This document shows positions 35,283 to 44,850 of a stretch of DNA of 64,000 nt, piece after piece. A program made the translations under genes and the position numbers. The notes below the pieces were generated by a model. The model had not been told where the DNA came from. It saw only the letters and a program-made list of their open reading frames with translations, and made no database searches. Every line of letters starts with the position of its first letter. Position 1 is the stretch's first letter. Source of the DNA: Ensifer sesbaniae (lineage in GTDB: Bacteria > Pseudomonadota > Alphaproteobacteria > Rhizobiales > Rhizobiaceae); assembly GCF_013283665.1 (NCBI RefSeq), contig NZ_JABEKU010000001.1, positions 3,417,137-3,481,136 on the forward strand, written 5' to 3'.

Positions 35283-35801
35283 TTATTCTGCTGCGGCTTC
35301 CGCTGCTGCCTTTGCTTCGGCGGCTTCGGCTGCTGCCTTCTCGGCGGCGAGCGCCTGAGCTGCTGCAACCTTTTCAGCCTCGATGCGTGCCTTTTCCTCG
35401 GCAATCGCCTGGCGCTCGGCTTCGTTCAGCTTGCGGGCGCGCGTGCCGGTGTTCTCGACGATACGAGCCGACTTGCCGCGACGATCGCGCAGGTAGTAGA
35501 GCTTGGCGCGACGGACCTTACCGCGGCGAACCACTTCGACGCTCTCGACGAGCGGAGAGTAAACCGGGAATACGCGCTCGACGCCTTCGCCGTAGGAGAT
35601 CTTGCGAACCGTGAAGTTTTCGTTGATGCCGCCGCCCGAACGAGCGATGCAGACGCCTTCATAGGCCTGAACGCGGGTACGGTTGCCTTCGACGACGCGG
35701 ACGTTGACGCGCAGCGTGTCGCCTGCGGAGAATTCGGGGAGCGTGCGCTTGGCGGCGATCTTGGCGGCCTGTTCGGCTTCCAGCTGCTGGATGATGTTCA
35801 T
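35283..35801 (-). CDS. rplS: 50S ribosomal protein L19 with Ala/Glu-rich tail
   Basis: Ribosomal protein at the 30S-50S interface. The core ([20 protein letters not shown] to about residue 115, ending [15 protein letters not shown]) is typical L19. It is followed by some 50 extra residues made nearly only of Ala, Glu and Lys, ending [18 protein letters not shown]. coli L19 has 115 residues and this one has 172. The start at 35801 has AAAGG upstream. In most bacteria rplS follows trmD directly; here a gene on the opposite strand separates them. Confidence 0.97.
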   Translation of the reverse strand: MNIIQQLEAEQAAKIAAKRTLPEFSAGDTLRVNVRVVEGNRTRVQAYEGVCIARSGGGINENFTVRKISYGEGVERVFPVYSPLVESVEVVRRGKVRRAKLYYLRDRRGKSARIVENTGTRARKLNEAERQAIAEEKARIEAEKVAAAQALAAEKAAAEAAEAKAAAEAAAE

Positions 35802-36128
35802 CGGTCTAAACCTTTCAAGTTCTTCTGAAACAGCCAGAGCGCTCTCGATGAACCTGTCGGGCTTGCCTTCAGGTCTTGCCGGAAACCGACAGGAGCGGAT
35901 TCGCCATTCTTTGTTTTGGTCGACGGGCACAGAACCCGAACCGGGGCGGCACATACACCAATCGGTTCGGCTTGTCATCCCCGGAAGCCATATTTTCTCG
36001 GCGATCCGCGCCGAACATGATGATTCTATCAGAAAATCCGCAAACACGCGCGGGCGATTATCGGATGCAACGGACTTGCGGCCGTCACAACCACCGGCTA
36101 TCCCGAGCGTGGTGGGTCGGGGGAGACC
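35802..36128. other. Divergent gap between rplS and the TSUP gene, no gene seen
   Basis: This stretch should hold the rplS promoter and leader on the minus strand and the promoter of the TSUP permease on the plus strand. I find no terminator, repeat family member or convincing small gene in it. Confidence 0.5.
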
Positions 36129-36875
36129 ATGCATATCTTCGAAGTGCTCATGCTTTTTACGGCCGGCTTCCTGTCCGGTATCGTCAATGCCATCGCCGGC
36201 GGCGGAACGTTCCTGACCTTCGGCGCGATGACGCTTGGCGGCCTTTCGCCGATCGTCGCCAATGCGACCTCGTCGATCATCCAGTTCCCGGGCTATATCA
36301 CCTCGGCACTCGCCTATGCCAAAGAGATCCGCGCCGACAGCCGCTATGCGATGCTGCTCGGCGTGATCTCGGCGCTCGGCGGTCTGGGCGGTGCGCTGCT
36401 TCTCGTCTCGCTTTCCAACGCCTCCTTCCGCGCGCTGGTCCCCTGGCTGCTGCTTGCGGCAACGGCGATCTTCGCCGCCGGGCCGCTCTTGAGGCCCAAG
36501 GCGCGCGTTGACGAGCATGCGATCAATCCGGCCGGGATCGGCGCCCAGTTCGTCACCTCCGTCTATGGCGGCTTCTTCGGCGCCGGCATGGGCATCATGA
36601 TGCTGGCAGTGCTGGGGCTGGCGACCGGTGGCGGCTACCACCGGCTGAACGCGCTCAAGAACTTCATCTCGATCGTGATTGCCGCGATCGCCATCGTCGT
36701 CTTCGCCGCCGGCGGCGTCGTTTCCTGGCTGCATGCGGCAATCATGGTACCGGGAGCGGCCCTTGGCGGTTACTCCGGCGTCTGGGCGGCCAGGCGCGTG
36801 CCGCAGGCGATCATCCGCGCCCTCGTCGTCGCCGTCGGCCTGCTGCTGGCCGCCTATTATTTCTTCACGGGCTGA
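36129..36875 (+). CDS. TSUP family sulfite/organosulfonate exporter (TauE/SafE)
   Basis: Membrane permease of the TauE/SafE group, with about eight helices in two repeated halves. The half-repeat motifs are [20 protein letters not shown] and [20 protein letters not shown]. At 248 residues it is typical. Members move sulfite, taurine-related sulfonates or other small anions; the substrate is unknown here. It is an orphan, lying antisense to the trmD-rplS run, and its 3' end overlaps the trmD 3' end by 19 bases. Confidence 0.92.
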   Translation: MHIFEVLMLFTAGFLSGIVNAIAGGGTFLTFGAMTLGGLSPIVANATSSIIQFPGYITSALAYAKEIRADSRYAMLLGVISALGGLGGALLLVSLSNASFRALVPWLLLAATAIFAAGPLLRPKARVDEHAINPAGIGAQFVTSVYGGFFGAGMGIMMLAVLGLATGGGYHRLNALKNFISIVIAAIAIVVFAAGGVVSWLHAAIMVPGAALGGYSGVWAARRVPQAIIRALVVAVGLLLAAYYFFTG

Positions 36876-37549
36876 TCGAGAAGGTCGGGCCTGCGCTCGG
36901 CGGTGAGGCGCTTCGCCTCCGCCTCGCGCCACTTGGCAATGGCGCCGTGGTTGCCCGAGGTCAGCACCGCCGGGATTTCGCGGCCCTCGAAGACCTGCGG
37001 CCGGGTATAATGCGGATGCTCGAGCAGCCCGCCTTCGAAACTTTCATGAACCCCCGAAAGCTCGTTGCCCATGACGCCGGGCAGGATGCGCACCACGGCA
37101 TCGAGCAGCGTCAGCGCCGCCGGCTCGCCGCCGGAAAGAATATAATCGCCGATCGAAACCTCTTCGAGGCCGCGGGCGTCGATCACCCGCTGGTCGACGC
37201 CTTCGAAGCGTCCGCAGACGATGACGACACCGGGACCGGCGGCAAGTTCGCGCACCCGCGCCTGCGTCAGCGGCCGGCCGCGCGGGCTCATCAGCAGCCG
37301 CGGGCGATCATCGCCCTCAGAAACATGGTCGATCGCCCGGGCGAGCACGTCGGGCTTCAGCACCATGCCGGCACCACCGCCGGCCGGCGTGTCGTCGACG
37401 GTGCGGTGCTTGTCCTCGGCAAAATCGCGGATCTGCACCGCCTCGATCGACCATTGGCCGCGCTCCAGTGCCTTGCCCGAGAGGGAAACGCCGAGATGGC
37501 CCGGAAACATCTCGGGATAGAGCGTCAGAACGGTCGCACGAAAGGTCAT
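36857..37549 (-). CDS. trmD: tRNA (guanine-N1)-methyltransferase
   Basis: SPOUT-class enzyme that methylates G37 in tRNAs and prevents frameshifting. The SAM-binding trefoil knot is seen as [33 protein letters not shown] and [20 protein letters not shown]. The start is at 37549 ([17 protein letters not shown]), 11 bases after rimM. At 230 residues it is normal length. Its 3' end overlaps the convergent TSUP gene. Confidence 0.97.
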   Translation of the reverse strand: MTFRATVLTLYPEMFPGHLGVSLSGKALERGQWSIEAVQIRDFAEDKHRTVDDTPAGGGAGMVLKPDVLARAIDHVSEGDDRPRLLMSPRGRPLTQARVRELAAGPGVVIVCGRFEGVDQRVIDARGLEEVSIGDYILSGGEPAALTLLDAVVRILPGVMGNELSGVHESFEGGLLEHPHYTRPQVFEGREIPAVLTSGNHGAIAKWREAEAKRLTAERRPDLLDQPVKK

Positions 37550-37560
37550 TGCCGCATCGT

Positions 37561-38124
37561 TCACTTGCGTTTTGTGGAAAACGGATTGTCCGAATCCTGG
37601 TCCTTGTCGTCGGAAAGACCGGCGGCAACCGGATCGACCAGCAGCCTGCCCGCCTCCAGATCGATCTCCAGCACCGACCATTCGGTAAAGGGGATCAGCA
37701 CCGGGCGCCTGCCCGGCCCCTTCAGCTCCAGGAGATCACCGGCGCCGAAGTCGAATACGCCACTGACCTTGCCATAGCTGGTGCCGTTGCCGTCGATCGC
37801 TTCCAAGCCCTCGAGATCGGCATAGAAGAACTCGTCCTCGTCGAGATCCTCGTCCGGCAGGTTGTCCCGCTCGATGAAGAGCTCGAGGCCATTGAGCGCC
37901 TCGGCGGCGTTACGGTCGTTGACGCCGCGGAAGCGCACGATCACGACGTTCTTCGCCTCGCGGATTTCCAGTACCTCGAACACGCGGCCGTCGGCACTGT
38001 GCAGGTTGCCGTAGTCGCCGAGCGCCGTCGGATCGTCGGTAAAGGACTTGACCCTGACCTCGCCGCGCAAACCTTGCGCCGCGCCGATCGTCGCCATCAG
38101 AACCGGGTTTTCGAGTTTGCTCAT
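37561..38124 (-). CDS. rimM: Ribosome maturation factor RimM
   Basis: Binds S19 and helps assemble the head of the 30S subunit. The N-terminal RimM barrel ([21 protein letters not shown]) is followed by a PRC-barrel domain ([26 protein letters not shown]). The 187 residues end in a charged tail. The start at 38124 ([10 protein letters not shown]) is preferred over the upstream in-frame ATG. A stable hairpin lies between rpsP and this gene and may set their relative levels. Confidence 0.95.
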   Translation of the reverse strand: MSKLENPVLMATIGAAQGLRGEVRVKSFTDDPTALGDYGNLHSADGRVFEVLEIREAKNVVIVRFRGVNDRNAAEALNGLELFIERDNLPDEDLDEDEFFYADLEGLEAIDGNGTSYGKVSGVFDFGAGDLLELKGPGRRPVLIPFTEWSVLEIDLEAGRLLVDPVAAGLSDDKDQDSDNPFSTKRK

Positions 38125-38163
38125 CGTCCGCGTCCGTTTCGGGATATATCGGTGCACATAACG

Positions 38164-38197
38164 GAAAACGGGCGGCATGGAAATGCCACCCGTTTCC
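38164..38197 (-). other. Strong hairpin between rpsP and rimM
   Basis: On the minus strand AAACGGGTGGCAT and ATGCCGCCCGTTT pair over 13 positions with one T-G pair around a TTCC loop. Only four T residues follow, so it is a weak terminator at best. It may be a processing site or a partial attenuator inside the operon. Confidence 0.55.
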
Positions 38198-38270
38198 TTA
38201 TGTCACGGCAAGCCGAAGCAGGGATGCGGTCGAAAGACCGCCGATCCCGCTCCAAACCGATTGCCGGCTA

Positions 38271-38645
38271 TTATTCCGCGGCAGCTTCTGCAGCGGCAGC
38301 AGCGGCTTCTTCAGCCTTCTGCTTGGCTTCGGCAGCGCGCTCCTGAGCCTTCTTGCCCGGAACGGCCTTGGTCGGGTTGTTGCGAGCCGGGCGCTTTGCC
38401 AGGCCAGCCTGGTCGAGGAAGCGCAGAACGCGGTCGGTCGGCTGGGCGCCCTGGGCGATCCAGTGAGCGACGCGCTCGGCGTCGAGCTCGACGCGCTTTT
38501 CGTCGTCCTTGCCGAGCATCGGGTTCCAGGAGCCGATCTTCTCGAGGAAGCGGCCGTCGCGCGGGCTGCGGGCGTCGGCAACGACGATCTGGTAGTACGG
38601 ACGCTTCTTGGAACCGCCACGGGCGAGACGAATTTTCAGTGCCAT
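38271..38645 (-). CDS. rpsP: 30S ribosomal protein S16 with Ala/Glu-rich tail
   Basis: Small-subunit ribosomal protein needed for 30S assembly. The core is typical: [39 protein letters not shown] and [20 protein letters not shown]. After about residue 95 it carries a tail, [20 protein letters not shown] then AEAAAE. E. coli S16 has 82 residues; this one has 124. The start at 38645 has AAGGAG upstream. The tail resembles that of L19 from the same cluster. Confidence 0.97.
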   Translation of the reverse strand: MALKIRLARGGSKKRPYYQIVVADARSPRDGRFLEKIGSWNPMLGKDDEKRVELDAERVAHWIAQGAQPTDRVLRFLDQAGLAKRPARNNPTKAVPGKKAQERAAEAKQKAEEAAAAAAEAAAE

Positions 38646-38682
38646 TTCAGTTACTCCTTGCAGGCTTTCTTGACCGCTTCGT

Positions 38683-39018
38683 TCAAGCGGAATGGTTTGT
38701 GCCGGCGTTGCCCGCGCTATGCGAGCGATCGGCGGCGATGGCTTCATGATGCCGGATGACTTCCTTGATGATGAAGTTCAGGAACTTCTCGGCGAAATCC
38801 GGGTCCAGATTGGCATCCTTGGCCAGGCGGCGCAGGCGTTCGATCTGGTATTCTTCGCGCGCCGGGTCGGCCGGCGGCAGATCATGCTTGGCCTTGAGAA
38901 CGCCGACTGCCTGGGTGCAGCGGAAGCGTTCGGCCAGCATGTGGACGAGCGCGGCATCGATGTTGTCGATCGACTGCCGGTAGCCCGCCAATTCCTGTTT
39001 GATTTCGGGATCAATCAT
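38683..39018 (-). CDS. Chorismate mutase (AroQ type)
   Basis: A stand-alone chorismate mutase of 111 residues that converts chorismate to prephenate for phenylalanine and tyrosine synthesis. The all-helical AroQ pattern is [20 protein letters not shown], then [20 protein letters not shown], with the active-site Arg, Lys and Glu in place. It sits between ffh and rpsP, 13 bases after ffh, an arrangement seen in rhizobia that links aromatic amino-acid synthesis to a translation operon without a clear reason. Confidence 0.92.
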   Translation of the reverse strand: MIDPEIKQELAGYRQSIDNIDAALVHMLAERFRCTQAVGVLKAKHDLPPADPAREEYQIERLRRLAKDANLDPDFAEKFLNFIIKEVIRHHEAIAADRSHSAGNAGTNHSA

Positions 39019-39031
39019 CTCTTGCCGATCC

Positions 39032-40597
39032 TCACTTCTTCTTCGGCAGGCCGGGAAGGCCGGGGAAGCCGCCACCGAGGCCCGGAAGCTTGGCGCCGCC
39101 GAGACCCGGCAGGCCACCGCCGCCAAGGCCCGGCATTCCGCCCGGCTTGAGGCCGGCTGCTTCCGCCTGCTTCTGCAGCGCTTCGAGCTGCTTGGGGTCG
39201 AGCTTCGACAGGTCAGGCATGCCGCCGCCACCGAGGCCACCGAGCCCCATCTTGTTGGCAAGGCCGCCCATCATCTGCTTCATCATGCCGCCTTTGCCCT
39301 TGCCGCCCATCATCTTCATCATGTCCGCCATCTGGCGGTGCATCTTCAGAAGCTTGTTGATGTCGGCGGCATCGGTGCCGGAGCCGCTAGCGATGCGCTT
39401 CTTGCGCGAATGCTTGAGCAGGTCCGGGTTGGCGCGCTCGGCCTTGGTCATCGACGAGATGATGGCGAGCTGGCGCTTGAAGAGCGTGTCGTCGAGACCG
39501 GCCGCAGCCATCTTGTCCTTCATGCCGGCCATGCCGGGCATCAGGCCCATGATGCCGCCCATGCCGCCCATCTTCTGCATCTGCTTGAGCTGGTCGGCGA
39601 GGTCGTTCAGGTCGAACTTGCCCTTGGCCATCTTGGCGGCCATGGCCGCCGCTTTCTCGGCGTCGATGTTCTCGGCCGCCTTTTCGACCAGCGAGACGAT
39701 GTCGCCCATGCCGAGGATGCGGTCGGCGACGCGGCGGGGATGGAACTCTTCGAGCTCGCCCATCTTCTCGCCGACACCGATGAGCTTGATCGGCTTGCCG
39801 GTGACGGCGCGCATCGAGAGCGCCGCACCGCCGCGGCCGTCGCCATCCATGCGGGTAAGCACCAGGCCGGTGATGCCGACACGTTCGTCGAAGTTGCGGG
39901 CGAGGTTGACGGCGTCCTGACCAGTCAGCGCATCGGCGACGAGCAGGATTTCATGCGGATTGGACTTCCGCTTGATCTCCGCCATCTCGATCATCAGCGG
40001 CTCGTCGATATGGGTACGGCCGGCGGTGTCGAGGATGACGACGTCATGACCGCCGAGCTTGGCAGCCTGGACGGCGCGCGCGGCGATATCGGTCGGCGAC
40101 TGGCCGGCAATGATCGGCAGCGTGTCGACGCCGGTCTGCACGCCGAGCTGACGCAGCTGCTCCTGCGCGGCCGGACGGCGGGTGTCGAGCGAAGCCATCA
40201 GGACCTTTTTCTTGTCCCGCGACTTCATCCGGTTGGCGATCTTGCCTGTCGTCGTCGTCTTACCCGAGCCCTGCAGACCGACCATCATGATGACGACGGG
40301 CGCCGGCGCATTGAGGTCGATGGTGACCCCCTCGGAGCCGAGCATCTCGATGAGCTGGTCATGGACGATCTTGACGACCATCTGGCCGGGCTTGATCGAC
40401 TTCAGGATCTCGGCGCCGACGGCCTTCTCGCGAACCTTTTCGGTAAAGGAGCGCACGACGTCGAGCGCGACGTCGGCTTCGAGCAGCGCACGGCGAACCT
40501 CGCGGAGCGCGGCGGAAACATCGGCTTCCGACAATGCGCCGCGGCCGGTCAGTCCATTCAATATGGAACCAAGGCGGTCCTGGAGGCTCTCGAACAT
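39032..40597 (-). CDS. ffh: Signal recognition particle protein Ffh (SRP54)
   Basis: GTPase that binds signal sequences emerging from the ribosome and docks with FtsY. It has the N domain, then the G domain with GLQGSGKTTTTGK (P-loop from residue 107), LDTRRPAAQEQL, VILDTAGRTHID and LTRMDGDGRGGAAL, then the Met-rich M domain (MQKMGGMGGIMGLMPGMAGM and later). The C-terminus is a Gly/Pro/Leu-rich repeat ending GLPGLPKKK, common in alphaproteobacterial Ffh. The start at 40597 (MFESLQDRLG) has GAAGGAAG upstream. It heads the operon to trmD. Confidence 0.97.
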   Translation of the reverse strand: MFESLQDRLGSILNGLTGRGALSEADVSAALREVRRALLEADVALDVVRSFTEKVREKAVGAEILKSIKPGQMVVKIVHDQLIEMLGSEGVTIDLNAPAPVVIMMVGLQGSGKTTTTGKIANRMKSRDKKKVLMASLDTRRPAAQEQLRQLGVQTGVDTLPIIAGQSPTDIAARAVQAAKLGGHDVVILDTAGRTHIDEPLMIEMAEIKRKSNPHEILLVADALTGQDAVNLARNFDERVGITGLVLTRMDGDGRGGAALSMRAVTGKPIKLIGVGEKMGELEEFHPRRVADRILGMGDIVSLVEKAAENIDAEKAAAMAAKMAKGKFDLNDLADQLKQMQKMGGMGGIMGLMPGMAGMKDKMAAAGLDDTLFKRQLAIISSMTKAERANPDLLKHSRKKRIASGSGTDAADINKLLKMHRQMADMMKMMGGKGKGGMMKQMMGGLANKMGLGGLGGGGMPDLSKLDPKQLEALQKQAEAAGLKPGGMPGLGGGGLPGLGGAKLPGLGGGFPGLPGLPKKK

Positions 40598-40949
40598 TCT
40601 TACTTCCTTCTGGTTTCCGGTGGCGATCAACTCGCCGGAAACGTGGGTTCCCTCGCCAAGAAAACAAGGCGCAAAGCCAAAAACCACCCGAGGGCGCGAC
40701 GCGCTGTCGGATGGTGACCTCCGGGTTCTCTTTATACCTTTGCGGGACCCGGTCGGCGGCTTCGAAGACTTGAGCTTGCGAAGGAATTGCGGCGGATAAA
40801 CAGGAAAGCGCGGCAAAAGTCAAGGACGGCAGGGCAATGAAGCGCTTTCTGCCTTGGGCGAGGGCATTTCGTGGAAGCCGTTTCGGATTCCATCGACCCG
40901 CCATGGACCTTCCCGGAGGATGAATACCCGCACGACGGAACGAGCGCTG

Positions 40950-41426
40950 TCAGCGCACTTCTCCGTCGGTCTCCAATTCGCCGGCTAGACGCTCGAAAGC
41001 CGTCGCCACACGCGTCATCACCCGAAGCGCCGCCACCACCTCGGTCTGGTTGATGTCGCCGAGCATGGCGTGCAGCATCTCGACTTCGCGGCGGTGAATT
41101 TCCTCGAACAAGGCACGTCCGGGGACGGTCGGGGCGCAAAGATAGGCGCGGCGATGTTCCGGGTTCGGCTGTTTTTCGAGCAATTGTTTTTCCATCAGGC
41201 CGATGGCGACGCGCAGCACGAACTGTCGCTTCATCGACAGTCGCCGTGCCGCTTCCGGCACCGTCAGCGGCTCGTCGCAAAAAAGTTCGAGTACCGCCCG
41301 CTCTGCCACTGAAACGCCGGCGCCATCGAGCATATGTTCTGTCGAACGCTGCATATTGAGATGGATAGAGCGGACCAGTTTGAGGGTCTTGTAGAGGCGT
41401 TGATGCGGATCGAATCGGACGAGCAT
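40950..41426 (-). CDS. MarR family transcriptional regulator
   Basis: A 158-residue winged-helix regulator. The DNA-binding part runs from ERAVLELFCDEPLTVPEAAR through RLSMKRQFVLRVAIGLMEKQ and the wing KQPNPEHRRAYLCAPT. The flanking helices would make the dimer. It is divergent from a metallo-hydrolase gene, 117 bases between starts, with two inverted repeats in the gap, so it likely controls that gene and itself. The inducer is unknown. Confidence 0.87.
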   Translation of the reverse strand: MLVRFDPHQRLYKTLKLVRSIHLNMQRSTEHMLDGAGVSVAERAVLELFCDEPLTVPEAARRLSMKRQFVLRVAIGLMEKQLLEKQPNPEHRRAYLCAPTVPGRALFEEIHRREVEMLHAMLGDINQTEVVAALRVMTRVATAFERLAGELETDGEVR

Positions 41427-41437
41427 GCAATCACGAT

Positions 41438-41469
41438 AGCAATTCAGTTGCTGTTTTCAACAAATTGTT
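41438..41469. promoter_or_regulatory. Paired inverted repeats, MarR operator candidates
   Basis: AGCAATTCAGTTGCT (41438-41452) and AACAAATTGTT (41459-41469) are inverted repeats with centres about 19 bases apart, so on the same face of DNA within two helical turns. They lie between the divergent starts of the MarR gene and the metallo-hydrolase gene. Confidence 0.45.
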
Positions 41470-41543
41470 AAACTTTGACCTTTCAACCGAACGCGACCGG
41501 CGCGACACTTGATGCAACAAAGACACACGCCGGAAGGCCAGGG

Positions 41544-42557
41544 ATGAAGATCCGAAATCCATACTATCAGGGCTCCGTCTCCGATCATTTCGACGGAACG
41601 CGCTTCTTCAATCCCGGCGGAACGGAGCCGCGCGGGCTACCCGACCTTCTGCGCTGGCAATTCGGCCGAGGCAAGGTGCGGTGGCCGACGCACTATCCAA
41701 GCCCGTTCGCACAGGCGAAGCCCGAACTCAGCGTCGAAGGCGAGCGTCTCAGAGTAACGATGGTCGGACACGCCACGCTGCTCATTCAGGTGCATGGCAC
41801 GAACATCCTCACCGATCCCGTATGGGCGCATCGCGCCAGCCCCTTCGCCTTTGCCGGCCCGCAGCGCCGCAATGCCCCCGGCATCGAGCTCGACGATCTT
41901 CCGCCGATCGACATCGTGCTGGTCACCCACAACCATTACGACCATCTCGATGTCGAAACGCTGGCCGCGCTTCACGAAGAACACACGCCCCGGATCATTA
42001 CTCCGCTCGGGAACGACACGATCATCCGCCACGCCGTTCCCGATGCCGAAATAACGGTGGTCGACTGGCACGATCGGGTCGATTGCGGCGACGACGTCGT
42101 GATTCACGCGGAACCCTGCCACCACTGGTCGGCCCGCGGCTCACGCGACCGGCGCATGGCGCTATGGGCCGCCTTCGTCCTGGAGACGCCGGCCGGCAAG
42201 ATCTACCATGTCGGCGACACCGGCTTTCACGACGGCATAAACTATCGGGCCGCCCGTGAAAAACACGGCGCCTTCCGCCTCGCCAACCTGCCCTTCGGTT
42301 CCTACGAACCGCGCTGGTTCATGCAGGACCAGCACCAGAACCCGGAAGAAGCGGTGCGCGGCATGATCGATTGTGCCGCCGCCCACGTCGCCGGCCACCA
42401 CTGGGGCACGTTCCGCCTGACCGATGAGGGTGTCGATGAGCCGCGGCTTGCGCTGGAACGGGCGCTCGATGCGGCCGGCATCGCCCGCTCCCGCTTCCGG
42501 CCGCTGCGCCCCGGCGAGGTCTTCGACGTGCCTGCTGCCGCATCCGCCGGAGAATGA
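41544..42557 (+). CDS. MBL-fold metallo-hydrolase (UlaG/NAPE-PLD-like)
   Basis: Metallo-beta-lactamase-fold hydrolase of about 337 residues. The metal site is THNHYDHLD, with further His in EPCHHWSARG, Asp in GDTGFHDG and His near the end in AGHHWGTFRLTDEG. The RFFNPGGTEPRG and VTMVGHATLLIQVHGTNILT segments put it in the UlaG/RomA/NAPE-phospholipase group. The substrate is unknown. The ATG at 41544 follows GGAAGGCCAGGG; a TTG at 41475 is in frame but less likely. A divergent MarR gene probably regulates it. Confidence 0.87.
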   Translation: MKIRNPYYQGSVSDHFDGTRFFNPGGTEPRGLPDLLRWQFGRGKVRWPTHYPSPFAQAKPELSVEGERLRVTMVGHATLLIQVHGTNILTDPVWAHRASPFAFAGPQRRNAPGIELDDLPPIDIVLVTHNHYDHLDVETLAALHEEHTPRIITPLGNDTIIRHAVPDAEITVVDWHDRVDCGDDVVIHAEPCHHWSARGSRDRRMALWAAFVLETPAGKIYHVGDTGFHDGINYRAAREKHGAFRLANLPFGSYEPRWFMQDQHQNPEEAVRGMIDCAAAHVAGHHWGTFRLTDEGVDEPRLALERALDAAGIARSRFRPLRPGEVFDVPAAASAGE

Positions 42558-42649
42558 AGGCGGCACTGGTAATTTCCGGGCTTTTCCGCCATATACAGCC
42601 CGAATGAAGGGTGCCTCGCTTGATGCAGGCCGGTTTGGACCATCGCCAC

Positions 42650-43561
42650 ATGACCGACAACGTGCAATTCGCCAGAATGAACGGGCTTGGAAACAAGATC
42701 CTCGTCGTCGACATGCGCGGCCGGAAGGATCGGGTGACGCCCGCAGCCGCGATCGCGCTCAATGCCGACCCGGCGACGGCCTTCGACCAGATCATGGCGA
42801 TCCACGACCCGAAGGCGACCGGCACCGACGCCTGGATCGACATCGTCAATTGCGACGGCTCCATGGCCCAGGCCTGCGGCAACGGCACGCGCTGCGTCGT
42901 CCAGGCGCTTGCCGCAGAAACCGGCAAGAAGGCGTTCACCTTCCAGACCGTCGCCGGCATCCTGAATGCCGCGGAGCATGAGGACGGCACGATATCGGTC
43001 GATATGGGCAAGCCGGTCTTTGCCTGGAACAGGATCCCGCTTGCCGAGGAGTTCGCCGATACGAGCCGCATCGAATTGCAGATCGGCCCCATCGACAATC
43101 CCGTCCTGCATTCGCCCTCGGCCATGTCGATGGGCAATCCGCATGCGATCTTCTGGGTCGACAAGGATCCGATGTCCTTCGATCTCGATCGCTTCGGTCC
43201 GCTGCTTGAAAACCATCCGATGTTCCCCGAGCGCGCCAACATCACGCTGGCACAGGTGCTTTCGCCGTCGTCGCTGCGCACCCGCACCTGGGAACGGGGT
43301 GCGGGGCTGACGCTGGCCTGCGGCTCTGCAGCCTGCGCCGCAGCGGTCAGCGCCGCGCGCACGGGTCGCACCGGCCGAAAGGTGACGATCGACGTCTCTT
43401 CCGCCCCTGCTCCGGCTAGGCTGACGATCGAATGGCGCGAGCGCGACGATCATGTGATCATGACCGGCCCGGCCGAATGGGAATGGTCCGGCACGCTGAA
43501 CCCCTCCACCGGCACCTGGCAGCGCGACGAAACCGGGGCCAGCGGAGCGCAGGCGCTTTGA
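42650..43561 (+). CDS. dapF: Diaminopimelate epimerase
   Basis: Converts L,L- to meso-diaminopimelate for lysine and peptidoglycan. The two active-site cysteines are in [15 protein letters not shown] and [12 protein letters not shown]. Other landmarks are [15 protein letters not shown] and [12 protein letters not shown]. The start is placed at 42650 ([10 protein letters not shown]); ATG at 42623 and GTG at 42611 are in frame and cannot be excluded, because no good ribosome site marks 42650. It overlaps mtaB by four bases. Confidence 0.95.
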   Translation: MTDNVQFARMNGLGNKILVVDMRGRKDRVTPAAAIALNADPATAFDQIMAIHDPKATGTDAWIDIVNCDGSMAQACGNGTRCVVQALAAETGKKAFTFQTVAGILNAAEHEDGTISVDMGKPVFAWNRIPLAEEFADTSRIELQIGPIDNPVLHSPSAMSMGNPHAIFWVDKDPMSFDLDRFGPLLENHPMFPERANITLAQVLSPSSLRTRTWERGAGLTLACGSAACAAAVSAARTGRTGRKVTIDVSSAPAPARLTIEWRERDDHVIMTGPAEWEWSGTLNPSTGTWQRDETGASGAQAL

Positions 43562-44832
43562 GCGGCGTCGAGGTCATAACCTTCGGCTGCCGCCTCAATA
43601 CCTACGAATCCGAAGTGATGCGGGCGGAAGCCGAGAAGGCGGGGCTGAACAACGCCATCCTCGTCAACACCTGCGCCGTCACCGGCGAGGCGGTGCGCCA
43701 AGCGCGCCAGGCAATCCGCCGCGCGCGCCGCGACAATCCGCATGCCCGCATCATCGTCACCGGTTGCGCCGCGCAGACGGAAAAGGAGACCTTTGCCGGA
43801 ATGGCCGAGGTCGACGCCGTGCTCGGCAACGAGGAAAAGCTCAAGAGCGCCTCCTATCGCGCCCTGCCCGATTTCGGCGTCTCGGCGGAAGAAAAGCTGC
43901 GCGTCAACGACATCATGAGCGTGCGCGCCACGGCACCGCAGATGGTCAAGCACATCGACGGCCACGTGCGCGCCTTCATCCAGGTGCAGAACGGCTGCGA
44001 CCATCGCTGTACTTTCTGCATCATCCCCTATGGCCGCGGCAATTCCCGCTCCGTGCCGATGGGTGCCGTCGTCGACCAGGCGCGCAAGCTCGTCGGAGCA
44101 GGCTACTGCGAGATCGTGCTGACCGGTGTGGACGCCACCAGCTACGGCGCCGACCTGCCGGGCACGCCGACGCTCGGCCTGCTTGCCAAGACGCTGTTGA
44201 AGCAGGTGCCGGAGATCCGCCGCCTGCGGCTATCCTCGATCGACGGAATCGAGGCCGACAAGCACCTCTTCGACCTGATCGCCGACGAGGCGCGCTTCAT
44301 GCCGCATCTGCACCTGTCGCTGCAGCATGGCGACGACCTGATCCTGAAGCGCATGAAACGCCGGCATTCGAGCGCCGATGCCCGCGCCTTCGCCGATCAA
44401 GTCCGTCGACTGCGACCGGAGATCAGCCTCGGCGCCGACATGATCGCGGGTTTCCCGACGGAGACCGAGGAGATGTTCGAGAATGCTGCGAGGCTCGCTG
44501 AGGATTGCGGCATCGCGCATCTGCATGTGTTCCCCTATAGCCCGCGTCCGGGCACGCCGGCGGCACGCATGCCGCAGCTCGATCGCGGCCTCGTCAAGGA
44601 TCGCGCCGCCCGCCTGCGCGCCGTCGGCGCAACGCTTTACGCGCAGCATCTCGAAGGCATGATCGGCAGCGAACAGACGATCCTGGTCGAGAACAACGGG
44701 CTCGCCCATACCGAAAACTTCACGCTCGTCGACGCCGCCGGCCTGAAAGCCCGCGCGCTTGTCCCGGTCACGATCACCGGCCACAATGGCAAGCATCTGA
44801 CGATGCAGGTAAAACAGATGGCTGCGGCCTGA
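43558..44832 (+). CDS. mtaB: tRNA t6A37 methylthiotransferase MtaB
   Basis: Radical-SAM enzyme that adds a methylthio group to t6A at position 37 of tRNA. The N-terminal cluster cysteines are in [22 protein letters not shown] and [11 protein letters not shown]. The radical-SAM cluster is [17 protein letters not shown], and a TRAM-like end is [12 protein letters not shown]. The best start is the TTG at 43558 ([10 protein letters not shown]), whose TTGA overlaps the dapF stop; no ATG exists near that point. This gives 424 residues, normal for MtaB. Confidence 0.93.
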   Translation: MSGVEVITFGCRLNTYESEVMRAEAEKAGLNNAILVNTCAVTGEAVRQARQAIRRARRDNPHARIIVTGCAAQTEKETFAGMAEVDAVLGNEEKLKSASYRALPDFGVSAEEKLRVNDIMSVRATAPQMVKHIDGHVRAFIQVQNGCDHRCTFCIIPYGRGNSRSVPMGAVVDQARKLVGAGYCEIVLTGVDATSYGADLPGTPTLGLLAKTLLKQVPEIRRLRLSSIDGIEADKHLFDLIADEARFMPHLHLSLQHGDDLILKRMKRRHSSADARAFADQVRRLRPEISLGADMIAGFPTETEEMFENAARLAEDCGIAHLHVFPYSPRPGTPAARMPQLDRGLVKDRAARLRAVGATLYAQHLEGMIGSEQTILVENNGLAHTENFTLVDAAGLKARALVPVTITGHNGKHLTMQVKQMAAA

Positions 44833-44850
44833 TTTATGCGGAATTCCTGA

